From: Steromphala cineraria | Taxonomy: Eukaryota; Mollusca; Gastropoda; Trochida; Trochidae | Length of the DNA: 64,000 bases | Direction: 5' to 3' | Assembly (NCBI GenBank): GCA_916613615.1 | Contig: OU744720.1 | Location: forward strand, 75,047,338 to 75,111,337 | Part shown: one piece after another, positions 49,743 to 62,200 of the stretch | Position numbering within the stretch: the first letter of the stretch is position 1 | Layout: each line of letters opens with the position of its first letter | Made by a program: the position numbers and the translations under genes | Notes under the pieces: model-generated | Databases searched by the model: none | Told to the model about the DNA's origin: nothing | What the model saw: only the letters and a program-made list of their open reading frames with translations

Positions 49743-50612
49743 TCATGTTTCAAGCTGTGCCCGATCTATGACGTTTAAGAAATATGCCAGCCTTTCACCC
49801 ATTGTATCGCCATAAAGATTTACTATTGTCTTAACGACCAAGGAAACATTGGTAGAGTTCGATTAAATGTTTTATTAGAACTTTGTTAGAGTATTGTTTA
49901 ATTGTTCATCTACGTCCCACAGTTGTTTCAGACATTCTTGGCAAATTGTGAAAAGGTTAAAAAAAAAGCGCCGTCAAACAGTCAAAATACAAGTTATTTA
50001 AATATAACCAAAAACAATATTTCCATGACGATAAAGACAACATTAATACCCTGCACATTCCTTCCAGTTTTGGTAAGAATTTCCGTTTCTTTTTGCAATG
50101 TTGCAAAGCCTTAAGGCATCCCAAATTACGTATGTACATGAGGATACCAATATATGTATGTGAACAAACCTTCGGTCTACAGCTATACCTTCAATGAAGA
50201 TGTTACATGCTTTTGACAAAAAGTTGTTTTTCCAAATATCAATTAAAGTTATTCGAAACTTAACAGCGATTGGATGTTAGTACTTTGGGAACATTATTTC
50301 TTTACACCTGGGTACAATATATGAGTAAAACCCGTAAACTGATCATTGAGTTTCCCTAATAAAAGTTCCTTGTGTCAAGTACTATTAATACTCTGATCTT
50401 TTTAAGGCGACTTTGACATCACTTTTGAAAATTACACAGAAATGTGCTGCTTAATTCAATTCTTAACAACATTGAATATGTGATTTATTGGTTTCTTCTC
50501 TAATTATTTGAAAAACAAACACATACACGGGATTGTTTAAACCTCTCATGTTTCTCAACCTCCAAATGAAATTTCCTCATTTTTCAAGTTAATTAAAAAC
50601 CTAAACCCTAAC

Positions 50613-50718
50613 CTTTTTACGAACACAGTGTGTAAAAAAAGTAAGAGAAATAAGCTTAAGTTTATCTTGTATGTCTCCAGCGCTAATGTCATAAAAGCCA
50701 GAAGGCTGATTTATCTTG
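50613..50718 (-). pseudogene. 106-bp exon-like segment, unit 3 (in-frame 9-bp insertion)
   Basis: Counterpart of the 97-bp segments. Acceptor TTTCTTTCAG, frame QPSGFYDISAGDIQDKLKL, end THCVRKK before GTTAGG. It differs in length by exactly nine bases (extra residues in SLTFFTHC), so the frame survives. Confidence 0.35.
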
Positions 50719-52065
50719 CTGAAAGAAATATATACTTATAGGGTTTAATAACATGAATTACTTCTGATAATTGGATTAAAGTCTTGGTAGAACCAGAGAC
50801 AACTGTAGTGTAGTATTGAATTTATAGGTGTAATGATATTGAAATATATACGACCAAAGTTGGAATGATTTTGGTATTAAAATTATATATATGTTTGCCT
50901 AACAACAATAAATCATGTATAAGAACTTTCCATTTAAATGAAATGTGAACAATTCTTTCAGAGGATATCCATTTATCGTAAATGACACGAACCACATTTC
51001 AGCATTTTGAAGTGTTGTTGCAAATTTTGAGAACTGAAGAAACAAAATATCATACACTTGAGTAGTAGATTTAATTTCTACAATTATAAATCATACGGGA
51101 ATTATGTTTTGACCTCAATTATCAAATAAGAAACCATTCAATAACAGTCAATAAACCTTTCTTTAGGGCATTTGTTCATGATGTCAGACATAAGAAAGTT
51201 CACATCGACCTGTAAGCTGTAAGTAGCAGACAAGAACACAGTCAACTATCAGGTTTCGGTGTTAACACTCAATATTCGCCTGGGAAACATTTTTTAACGT
51301 GGCGGCATCAGTATGGACAGTCGTATGGTGTTGAAAACATACAATTAAGGCTTAGCAGTTTAAACAATCTTCAAATGTTAAAAACAGGTTAAACGTTTGA
51401 TTTAAACTGAATGAAAGGTTTTTATGTCTCATAAAATGCAAATTTTGTCTTGGATACAAAGTATTGTGAATGAGTTACGTATGCAAGAGTTGACAAAATG
51501 AATTGACATTCATAATAAATGGCTTGTGTAAAGCAAGATGATTCGTGCATTTCTAAATATGAAATTTATTCGTAAAGTATCAACTACATAATATACATGT
51601 TTTTGTGCATTCTTAATATTCACTGGTGACAATACAACGAATGACTGTTGATCTCTAAGTACAAATTGTACACAGTACACGAACTATTACGAATTTTAGA
51701 ACTATAAAAGTAGAATAATCAGCAGTCATGTTGTCCATGATTCCATGTTGGGGTAGTATTATATTGATGGACAAAATAAGTGGCCTATTGTATCAGAATA
51801 TACTGACCCAACCAGTCCCCTAATCATGGGGGGAGTGAAGGTCTTCATCTTGAGGGATGTTATTTTTTCTCATCATTGAATTATTCTAGGATTTTGTGTA
51901 AAAATAAGTAATAACAATTCAAAACTGTAATAAAAGACTGGAGTAAACTAACGTCTTTGAAGCTGGTAAAAGTGAAATTTTAATTGAGTTTGAATCGAAA
52001 GCAGACACAACATCTTAAACAATGATAAGAATAATCTGGAAAAGATCCGGACGATTTTTTTAGAA

Positions 52066-52389
52066 CTAATAAAAAACATTCTTCATGGCACTATTGGTGA
52101 ATCCCTTAAACACTATTTGAATGACAAGACCAAGCAGCCACACTATTTTCTCTGATTTATCCTCCACTAAAGGTCTGTACAGAAGATGTATCACTTCCCC
52201 GATCTCCTGTGTAAAATTACCAAGTGAAATTTGGGTCACTGTTGAAGTAAAAGAAATCAATTGGAGATGTAAGTTTATTCCAGTTAAAGCTTTAAACTGA
52301 ATGGCTTCTATGTCAACATCATGAAAACAGCTAGGGAAAATACATTCTAGTCTGAATGGTCCAATGAAAACATTTTGTTCTAGCAACAT
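52066..52389 (-). pseudogene. 107-codon ORF of the P half, unit 3
   Basis: Counterpart of the ORFs at 28344 and 36676. The start codon used there has been lost by a small deletion, and the frame now opens upstream (MLLEQNVFIGPFRLE). The core HDVDIEAIQFKALTG and the hydrophobic end are kept. Family unknown. Confidence 0.3.
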
Positions 52390-52751
52390 CCTTATTTACA
52401 CTTGTAGCACCGAAACGACAGAATAACAGAATGTATATATATAAAAACCTTTATCTCGTGTTGATTAGTTTATATTGACTATTTCTTAATATAAAACACA
52501 CGAATAATGGCAAATATTAAGTAACTAAGTTGATTTATCCTTATAAAATCAATAAATGTATATCTATAAAAAATTCAAATAATATTGGTAATGATGCAAA
52601 ACAAAATGATTTGATATGATTGGATACCTTGAAAACATGACTTCCACAAAAAAGAAAAGAAATAGATACGGCTTTCTACATACTATCATTTCTTTATGCC
52701 ACATATGATAATTGCACCTTTGCAATGGTCTTAATATGTCAGAATTTAAAG

Positions 52752-53310
52752 TGCATACATATGATTCGAGACATCAAACAATTTGTATTTTTAGATGTTT
52801 TATATTCGAATCTAATAAATTATCATACATATAACATACTCATACATGTAATATAAATGTTTCTTAATATCAATTAATTTTCAACCAATGCACCAAGTTT
52901 AAATTCTCCCTCAACTTCTGTATACGAATATATGAAGTGTCTGGGGTATGTACTTCAATAATTTACCCTTGAGTTCACACGTATGTTTCTTGTCAATACT
53001 TGTAAATGCCCAATGCGGCTATTTTTTTATATTGAATACATATGATTCGATACATCAAAAATATGTATTTTTGAGATGTTTTATATGAGAATCCAATAAA
53101 TTATCATACACAAAACATACTCATACCTGTAATATAAACGTTACTTCATATCAAAAAATTAAAAAATTCTTCCTCTACTTCTGTAAACGAATATATGAAG
53201 TGATTGGTTCTTGAATTGTCTGAGATATGTACTTTAATAATTTACCCTTGAGTTCACACGTATGTTTCTTGTCAATACTTGTAATCATAAATGCCCAACG
53301 GGACTATTCC
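52752..53310. repeat. 282-bp tandem duplication inside unit 3
   Basis: Two adjacent copies start at about 52752 and 53034 and match the duplication in unit 1 (29046-29605). Confidence 0.7.
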
Positions 53311-54079
53311 TAATAAATCAATACCATAATCAATGTACTAGTCTGTTCCGTCTGCACTGACAACACTAGCCATCAGTGCTTACGTACTTAACCTTGTGCT
53401 AATAAAGTATACAAATGTATCATGTACTGATTCCTTTTGATACTTTCAACAGTGAGGGGATGAACAAATTATGTATGAGCATAAAATATCAGAATTAGAA
53501 CTTGACATTCTATACAAATACGATGACAGTATAATTATGAGCTACAATGGCGAAAGTAGGGAAGACATACATGTATAACGTTGAATAACATTAAACATGG
53601 GTTGTTAGCTAAAAATGAAAAACCATACCACATTCAATGTTTTATCGAATATAATGCTAAGCTTTGAATGAACTGCTTAACACAAGGCATTCTCATCGTT
53701 AAACTAATTTTCAAGAACACAAGGGGTCACAGGGGTCAAAACCTTAAAAACCTATTTTCATTAAAAGTCTGATGAGCTACAGAGCCCATGGCTCTATTTT
53801 TAAAACTTCAAATATGAATTTATGATTGATTTAGTTTTCAATAAAATCGCTTGAAAACGAACACATTGAAGCGAAATGTTAACAATAAGAGTTTTATACT
53901 TAAATTGAAAATTCATTTATGTTTTAAGTTGAAGACAAAACACTATGTTTGCCATTCGTGATTTTATTACAAGCCTTCAAAACCATTACTTTTATAAAAC
54001 GTAGATACATTATTACCTGGCTCAAAGGAGTTGTAATATAAACCTCTCTTGGTTAATCTCTCAAATTATTTATAAGCGT

Positions 54080-54141
54080 CTAAAATGAAAGATGAAAGTT
54101 AAGTTGATCTTGTATGATGTCGAGACGAATGTCATGAAATG
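54080..54141 (-). pseudogene. 62-bp terminal-exon-like segment, unit 3
   Basis: Acceptor ACTCACAG, then CA|TTT CAT GAC and frame FHDIRLDIIQDQLNFHLSF to TAG. Third copy with the same length and frame. Confidence 0.35.
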
Positions 54142-56202
54142 CTGTGAGTTTTGGTATTCAAAGGGCTGAAGCATGATTTATGATACAGGAGGAAACCATG
54201 TGTAAGTATAAGGTTTAATTGTTGAAATACAGTGCAGAAGTTGAACAATGAAATTATGGTTGAAAACATGTTGAAATATATAACGTATGAATTTTCTTAG
54301 AATTAGGATATATCAGAAATATATCAGACATATGGACTATTGTTTTGTGGGACCTAAGACTATTGTTTTCTGTGACCTAAAACATTTTTTCAGCTGCTAT
54401 CCAAATACTATGAATAGGCACAAGCCAAATGTTATGCATTAGGCAAAGTGGAAGAACGAAATCAAACAAACAAAAACATATTTCCAAGGAACTATTGCAA
54501 TCTTTTAATACACAACATTTATTCAATTTCTACAAATATCAATATTACGAAACAATCAAGAACCTTCTTGAGGGCACCTGATAATTATGCCCTATGTCAG
54601 ACTGAACCAAGTTCACATCGACCTGTAAGCTGTTAGTAGCAGACAAGTAAACAGTTAACTATCAGGTTTCAGTGTTAACACTCAATATTCGTCTGGGAAA
54701 CATTCGCTATATGGAGGTGTCAGTATTGACAGTCTCTAATCTCTGTACAATGAAGCGTTTTATAACGATATTCAAACATAATTTTTTTTCTGGATTAGCA
54801 CTGAATGGAAAATTTCCTATTTTGTCCGAATACCTAATTATACAAAAAATAATTTTACATGAGCAGTGATGTTAATGAGCTGTGTGTTAACAGTTCAGAG
54901 AGAATTGATCTTTGTAGAGCAGTGCACGTGCTTGTGTGAACCTAAATGATTCTGAAAGAATATACCATGCTTGTTTTTGGGCACCAGACTTCCAGACTTT
55001 CCTCGAACGAAACGAAACGTTATCTACAGTCAAGAGACATTTGCCATAGACACTAATTACATGATAACATCAAGCACCCACACTATTCTCTCTCTTATCC
55101 ACCAAAGGTCTGTACAGAAGATGTATCACTTCCCCGATCTCGTTTGTAAAATGACCAAGCTAAATGTGGTTCACTGCAGAAGGAATGAAACCAAACCGTT
55201 TGTAAGCTGAATCTAACAATTGCTTTAAACTCAATATCTTCCACATTTACACCATTTAAGACATTGGAAAACATTAAGCATAAATGGGACAGAATGTCCA
55301 AAATATGACTAATTGGCGTTTTTCTTCGACCTTCATTATAAATAAAGGTTTAAAATTTATTTTAGGCATTTGTACTCAAACAGGTTATAATCTCGATTTG
55401 ATGAAACAACAGAGGCTAAATCTCAAACAATAATAGGACAAATCTTGATAACAACAGTAGGTCTTCCAGAGTTCAGGGAACCAATACAAAACAAAACGTT
55501 CTCTACAGTCAAGAGACTTTTGCCATAAACACTAAGTACATGATAACATCAAGCGCCCACACTATTTTCTCTCTTATTTATCCTCCACCAAAGGTCTGTA
55601 CAGAAGATGTATCACTTCACCGATCTCGTGTGTAAAATTACCTGGCTAAATGTGGTTCACTGCAGAAGGAATGAAATCCAACCGTTTGTAAGCTGAATCT
55701 AACAATAGCTTTAAACTAAATATCTTCCACATTTACACCCTTTAAGACATTGGAAAACATTAAGCGTAATTCGGGACAGAATGTTAAAAAAATGACTGAT
55801 TGACGTTTTTCTTCGACCTTGGCGTTTCCGTTTAAAGCACAAATGAACGAAAATCCCCGGAACCTAATGATGAAAACGTTTTTGAAAAGATATTAACTGC
55901 CTGGTTGTTAGTCTAAAAGGATCATTTTGGGAGTAAAATAGACATAATTGGTTACAAGAAACTTTATTGATTTATCATAGTAAATTAATGATGGTTTGAT
56001 AGCTTACCTATGAATAAGTAATCATTAATGGACAATAACTTAAAACTATACGATTTGAGTCTGGAGAAACACGGCATTTACAAATATGAAAAATTCAAAA
56101 CAACCGTTTTGGATATATCTTTACAAACAGGAGTATGTTTTATCACATATCCATTTTACAAAATATAATATGACAGAAATGAAATGGGAAGACTATGATA
56201 TG

Positions 56203-56575
56203 TCATCCATATGTGAAATTTAAATACTGATCAAGGAACAGCTTATCTATGTACATTCCTGTGAATATAACAATATAAACCCATGTGAAAAAATATTCTG
56301 TTTTTCTGCTGTGAGAAAATAAGTTGTTATTTCTTTCTGAATCATGTCTGAGGCATGTACCCGAAGCATTTAAGCAATCATTTACATCTTCCCATTCACA
56401 CAGATCGTTTTCGGTCGATAATGATATAAGCCTAAAGCATCCTGTCCTCAAATGATCAATACATAAACGATGACATGTTGTTGTAATGTACGAATCTGTT
56501 CTATCTGCACTGGCAACACCAGACAGTACTTATCAACCCTAATGAAGTGTACAGAATTACCGTATTCTTATCCAT
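56203..56575 (-). pseudogene. exon-like ORF pair in unit 4 (broken)
   Basis: ATG in a CACCATGG context at 56575, an early TAG as in units 1 and 2, then the frame RTGCFRLISLSTENDLCEWE without its own ATG. A small deletion removes the MNYGIDDL start. Function unknown. Confidence 0.25.
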
Positions 56576-57472
56576 GGTGACACTGTCAACAGTGAGGGGA
56601 TAAACATCCTGTGTTTGAAGCAATACATAACAAACAATTGACATTCAAGTTTTGGGCTATTAATGATGTATTTGGAATGTGAAATGGTTTCAGAAGGGAA
56701 TACACATGCATGCAGATAATTATATACTTAACAGCAATAGAAACCCCCAATTCAAAAATTATTCCAGGCATGTTTCCTGCAAATATGAAGCTAGTGTGTT
56801 TTCTATATCACTTCATGGTCCAAATCAACTTTGAAGAAAATAGAAAATAAATGATGGTATTTTTAAAAACAAAAGTAAAGTTCTAAAAATTTATCTTTGG
56901 ACACCTTTTTCGATAAAAATCAAAGTATATGTACGCTTCTAAGTAAACTCTTAAATCATACCTAACCCTGACATTGGGCTATTAATGATGTATTTGGAAT
57001 GTGAAATGGTTCAGAATTCCCTTATTCAAAAATTATTCCAGGCATGTCTCATGCAAATATGAAGCTAGTGTGTTTTCTATATTCTATATTTTCTAAAGTT
57101 CTAAAAAATCATCTTGGGACACCTTTTTCGATACAAATCAAAGTATATGTACGCTTCTAAGTAAACTCTTCAATCATACCTAACCCTAAACAAAAAACGT
57201 GTGGAATTGATGGAACTGGTACGAGTCAAACGACCAATTGTGGCCTAGATTTATCAAGGAAGTGCTTGTATGTTTTTTTAAAAACCACCAACAGTGTTTA
57301 TGTTTATAGTTTAACATCCAGTTGGCAGTATCGTTATTGGCAGCATTGATTGATAATCCAAAAGTGATATTCAACGTCTAGAAAAACATCGGTTTAATGA
57401 TAATGTCATTATCTATTTCAGTATGTTTTGAAATTGGCACTACCAGCTGTTGGTGTACATTCGAGACCGGCC

Positions 57473-57578
57473 ATTATTGATACAGGGATGGATGCTTACA
57501 TACAATCATATGCACCTGCCAAACTCTTGTCTGAATTGGCTGGTCATGATAATGTTGGCTATGATGTATTTTTTTATC
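57473..57578. repeat. left copy of the 106-bp target-site duplication
   Basis: It begins ATTATTGATACAGGG and ends TTTTTTTATC. It is identical by eye, base for base, to 63154-63259. The uninterrupted paralogue in unit 2 (33391 onward) shows the same sequence running straight into unit DNA. Confidence 0.92.
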
Positions 57579-57784
57579 CGGTTTCCGGTTGCGCATGGAA
57601 CGAGGTCGGACGTGAGTCAACTGAGCTCCGCAACCCACGATATGTTTTTTATGTAATACGTACAAAAACGTTTTAAACTGTGACTATATTATCGGTACAG
57701 TTATAACATCTACCGAAACTAAGTTGTGTATCAAAAGAAACCAAATTTCTCAACTTTTTGTTGGACTTTTGTGACACGTGTAAA

Positions 57785-58519
57785 ATGCCGGAACAACGAA
57801 GCACGCGGCAAAATTCAACGATGGAGGAGGTTGTTCAAGCGTCAGAAAAAAGGTTAGCGGAGTTAATTAATGGCGTCAAATCTGAGTTACAGTCTTCTAT
57901 GGATTCTATCAAAAGTGATTTGACAGAGATGAAGTGTCAAATTGCAGCAACTGACCACGTGGTGGCAACTCACACGGACGACATTAAGGCACTCCGCGAG
58001 GAAGTTCAGGACTTCAAACAGGCCTACGAAACCTTAAAAAGGCAAGTTGTTCTTAAGGACATTCATGACAGGAGGACAAATCTCCTGTTCTATGGTATAC
58101 CCGAGGAACCAGAGGAAAATTCTGAGCGAGTGCTTCGAAATTTTTTTATACAACGTCTAAACTTCAGTGAACAACGAGTCAACGACATGTTTTTTAAAGT
58201 TGCACATCGCTTGCCAAAATCTGAGTATCAAAGGGAACACCGCCCCTCTGCTCCCCGTAGTATAATCGCTACCTTTCTCCAGATTAGCGACCGGGAAAGC
58301 GTGTACGAGTCCAGAAAGTTGTTAAAGGGGACAGGATATAGTGTACAGACCGACCTACCTGGATTGATGAAAAAGCGGCGGGCAATCCTTGGACGACAAG
58401 CAAATACAATCCGAGAAACAACCAAACTCTGGACTAGGGTCCGAGTGGTAGGAACCGAGGTGGTCTTGGAGACCAGAGATCCATCGATTCCACTCTCCCC
58501 ATGGAAGAAGTACGAGTAG
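57785..58519 (+). CDS. LINE ORF1 protein (L1-type RNA-binding chaperone)
   Basis: 244 residues from the first ATG (MPEQRST; A at -3). The frame can be read further upstream to 57758, but that codon is TTG. Residues about 15-92 form a long charged coiled coil (EKRLAELINGVKSELQ, then DDIKALREEVQDFKQAYETL), which in L1 ORF1 drives trimer formation. About 96-180 is an RRM-like domain with an RNP2-like strand NLLFYGIPEE (99-108). The end (181-244) is a basic C-terminal domain (LMKKRRAILGRQ). In L1 elements this protein coats the element RNA and acts as a nucleic-acid chaperone in the cytoplasmic particle with ORF2. No zinc knuckle is present, unlike ORF1 of many other LINE clades. Confidence 0.9.
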   Translation: MPEQRSTRQNSTMEEVVQASEKRLAELINGVKSELQSSMDSIKSDLTEMKCQIAATDHVVATHTDDIKALREEVQDFKQAYETLKRQVVLKDIHDRRTNLLFYGIPEEPEENSERVLRNFFIQRLNFSEQRVNDMFFKVAHRLPKSEYQREHRPSAPRSIIATFLQISDRESVYESRKLLKGTGYSVQTDLPGLMKKRRAILGRQANTIRETTKLWTRVRVVGTEVVLETRDPSIPLSPWKKYE

Positions 58520-59214
58520 AGCAACAATTACCCGTGTTAGATGACTCCATGTTGTTTTTTTCTTATTCAATTATCACAACTATGTTTTTCACCACTAATT
58601 ACAACGGTGGACTTCATTTTCTTCATAACATTCAGTATTTCCTAATGTGTGATCGTAAGTGATGAAACTATTATCGGAACTAACTTCATTTTATGAGCAC
58701 TGAAAAGCATTTGTAATCGTAATGGTTTTTTCTTCTTTTTTTCATTGTTCTGACATTTGCCTTACAAGTCTTAGACAATAAGTCGCCCGAACATATTACT
58801 GCGACCGCACGTGCTTTCCGCACGCTTTGCGCGGGAGACTGAGTCCACGACTTTTACACGTGGGTGACTCCTGCCACGCTGTTTGTGTTATACTTTTTCA
58901 GCTTGTGTTTTGTGTTTTCATTTTTGGACTTATGTGCATAATTTTTGGATCTCAAACTGTGAGTACTGTTTTGTTTTAGTTTATTATGTTAATTACCCGT
59001 GGGTTGCGGGTTTTTGTAGTTTTCTACAACCATCAAATGTTTTGTGTTTTAACTCCTTTCCTAGTTGTACCTTTCGTGTACATTTTTACAAGGTTAATCC
59101 CTATTACCATACGGTGTCCAACAAAAGCTTTGATGTGTCTTTATACTTTTTACAAAGAAACCATGAAAACCTTGCTACAATCCATTTTGCTAAACTATTT
59201 GACTTTCATTGATA
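58520..59214 (+). other. LINE inter-ORF spacer
   Basis: 695 bases, unusually long for L1-like elements, where ORF1 and ORF2 lie close together. It is T-rich on the element strand with a CACGTG near 58808 and a CpG-containing stretch (58795-58880). Frames here (such as 58883-59212) lack similarity to anything. It may carry a signal for ORF2 translation. Confidence 0.5.
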
Positions 59215-62200
59215 ATGGTTGAGAAACTAAGACTGGTATCACAGAATTGTAGGGGCTTACATGACAAACAAAAACGTAAGGAACTGTTTACTTTTTTAAA
59301 ACGCAAAAGAGCTCAAATTTATTGCCTTCAAGATGTGCATTTTACAGAAGACATGGAAAAATCAATACAAGAAGAGTGGGGAAACAAAAATTGCTTTTTT
59401 AGTTCATTTAAAAGTAATTCGCGTGGTGTAGCACTTCTATGTTCTAAATGGCTTGATTTTGAATTACAAGGGATAACAAAAGATGAGGAAGGTAATATGA
59501 TAATAATAGAAATGACATTAGACAAGTATAAACTTGCTATTGTAAATTTGTATGGCCCAAACAATGACGACCCAGACTTTTATATATCCCTTGTTCAGAA
59601 AATCAAAACTCTAAATAGTGATCATGTGATCTTATGTGGAGACTGGAATGTTATTCAAGAATTTGCCATTGATACCTACAATTATAAGCATATGAATAAT
59701 CCTAAAGCTAGAGAACAGATTTCACAACTTAAAGATGATTTAGATTTCTATGACCCATGGCGAGAAATGAATCCATTTGAGCGGCGATACACATGGGGAC
59801 AGCCCACTCCACTGAAACAAGCACGCCTAGACTACTTTCTCGTATCCCATAATATGTTACCGTCTATTATAGACTCGGCAATTGAACCAGGCTTTAAGAC
59901 AGACCACTCTTTGATATCTTTGACTTTTAAACTATCAGATTTATCACGGGGAAAGGGATTTTGGAAGTTTAACAATTCTTTGTTAAGAGATCAGAAATAT
60001 GTAAGTAAAGTGAAACATATCATATCTGAAACTACTGCTCAATATAAAGTTGACAGTGATGAATATAATATAGATGATCAACTGCTATTTGAGACAATCC
60101 TGCTGATTATTAGAGGAGAAACAATTAAATACTCTTCATTCCTTAAAAAAGAACGAATTAACAGAGAAAAAGATCTCTCCGATACATTACATGAAAAGGA
60201 AATTGAACTTGATAAATGTGAAAATGAAACTACTAAAGAAAAGATAATTACTGACATAAACACTACTCGAATAGAACTTGAAGAATTATATGAAACTAAA
60301 ACACGAGGGTCAATTCTTAGGTCAAAAGCTGTATGGCTAGATCAAGGCGAAAAACCGACATCTTTCTTCCTGAGTTTAGAATCTAGAAACTTTCTTAATA
60401 AATCTTTCTCTAGGCTAGAAGATTCCGCTGGACGTATACTTGACTCACAAAATGATATTCAGAAAGAAGTACAATCATTCTACCAAAAACTTTATAATAA
60501 ACATGATGTATCTGACATTGACTTGGAAGACCTTTTAAAGAATTATTCTTCGCCTAGACTTGATAACGATGTTGCATCAAAACTTGAAGGAGATCTTACT
60601 GAAGGCGAAATTCTTGTAGCTCTAAAATGTTTGAAAAACAATAAGAGCCCTGGGGCAGATGGATTTACGGCGGAATTTCTAAAATTCTTTTGGTTCGATC
60701 TTGGAAAATATCTTGTTCGTTCTTTAAATTATGGATACAGGAATGGAGAACTATCAGTATCACAAAAACAAGGTCTCATTACATGTATTCCAAAAGGAAA
60801 CAAACCAAAACAATTCATGAAAAACTGGCGTCCAATCTCACTTTTATCAGTATTTTACAAAGTAGGTTCTATGGCTATCTCAAAACGAATAAAATCTGTT
60901 TTGGATCAATTGGTAAACGAAGACCAAAAGGGCTTCATGTCTGGCAGATATATCGGAGATATTACTAGACTGATTTATGATTTGATAGACTATACTGATA
61001 CATACCAAATTCCTGGACTTCTCCTATTGATAGATTTCGAAAAGGCCTTTGATACTGTCGATTGGCTTTTCATAGAAAAAACCCTGACCTTTTTTAATTT
61101 TGGAGAATCTATCAAACAGTGGATAAGAGTTTTTTACAATAATATTAAATCAAGTGTATTGGTAAATGGTTTCGGGTCACCAAACTTTGATATTTACAGG
61201 GGTTGTCGCCAAGGTGATCCACTATCGCCCTATCTTTTCATACTTTGTGTTGAAATTTTGGCAATTTTGATACGCAATAATAATGAAATAAAAGGAATTC
61301 AAATAGGCAATGTTGAATATCTTCTTAACCAATTTGCGGATGATACACCATGTACCCTAGATGGATCAGAACGAAGCTTGCAAGCAGTGCTACAGGTTTT
61401 AACCTTTTTTGCTCGCTTTTCAGGACTGAGAGTCAATATTGATAAAACTAGAATCATTTGGATTGGCTCAAAGAAACGTTCGAAAATGAAACTCTGTCAT
61501 AAATGGAATTTAAACTGGGATCAGAGTGAATTTGATCTTTTAGGAATTAAGTTTAACGTAGACATAGAAAATATGATTGAATTGAACTATAAAGATAAAT
61601 TAAGGAAATGTGAAACCCTCATGTCAATATGGTCTATTCGAAAACTAACACCCCTTGGTAGAATTACCATATTAAAATCTCTCATTCTTCCGAAACTGAA
61701 CCACCTTTTCGCAGCTCTTCCGAACCCACCTGACAAATTGATTAATGACCTTCAAGCCAAATGTTTCCGATTCATATGGGGAAACAAACCTGATAAAGTT
61801 AAACGAGATCAATTGATGTGTAGTGTAAAAGATGGTGGTCTCAATGCACCAAATATAAAAGAAATAATTCAAGCTCAAAAAGTTTCGGTCATAAGGCGTT
61901 TTTATAATAGCTACTCGAAAGGTTGCACACTATTTTCAGAGAATTTACCACAAATTGGACCTTTTACTATTTTTGAATACAATTGTCCAAACTTGAGAAA
62001 CATTATCATCCCACTTGTTCGTAACAAGTTCTACTGTGATCTTCTTAATGCTTGGTGGGACCTACTATCAAGGAAAGGGGAAGCAGATTTACCAAATAAT
62101 ATACCATCGCAACTAATCTGGTTTAACCAAAATATTTTAATCGACAGAAAAACTATTTTTTACCGGAATTGGCAAGCGAAGGGTGTTGTTTTCATAAATG

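Larger units (their letters stand above)
39690..54985. repeat. array unit 3, split by a 7.2-kb transposon
   Basis: Third copy: 39690-41822 plus 49065-54985, about 8 kb without the insertion. It begins with the CTAGCGCAAATACC block, also seen at the left edge of unit 1 (23366). It has lost the segment around the GCAATACATAACAAAC block near 41095. From 49069 on it continues exactly where it broke off at GTAGATAACATGTTAA. It carries the 282-bp tandem duplication at 52752-53310 and ends in the TTAGTAGCAGACAAG block (54634 region). Confidence 0.85.

Noticed and set aside
57758..57784. Extended N terminus of LINE ORF1
   Set aside because: The frame is open here, but the first codon is TTG. The first ATG, with a good context, is at 57785.
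58883..59212. 109-codon frame just upstream of ORF2
   Set aside because: It lies in the T-rich spacer, overlaps another frame, and has composition typical of T-rich DNA (many F, Y, V, C). No domain is seen, and LINE ORF order is already complete.
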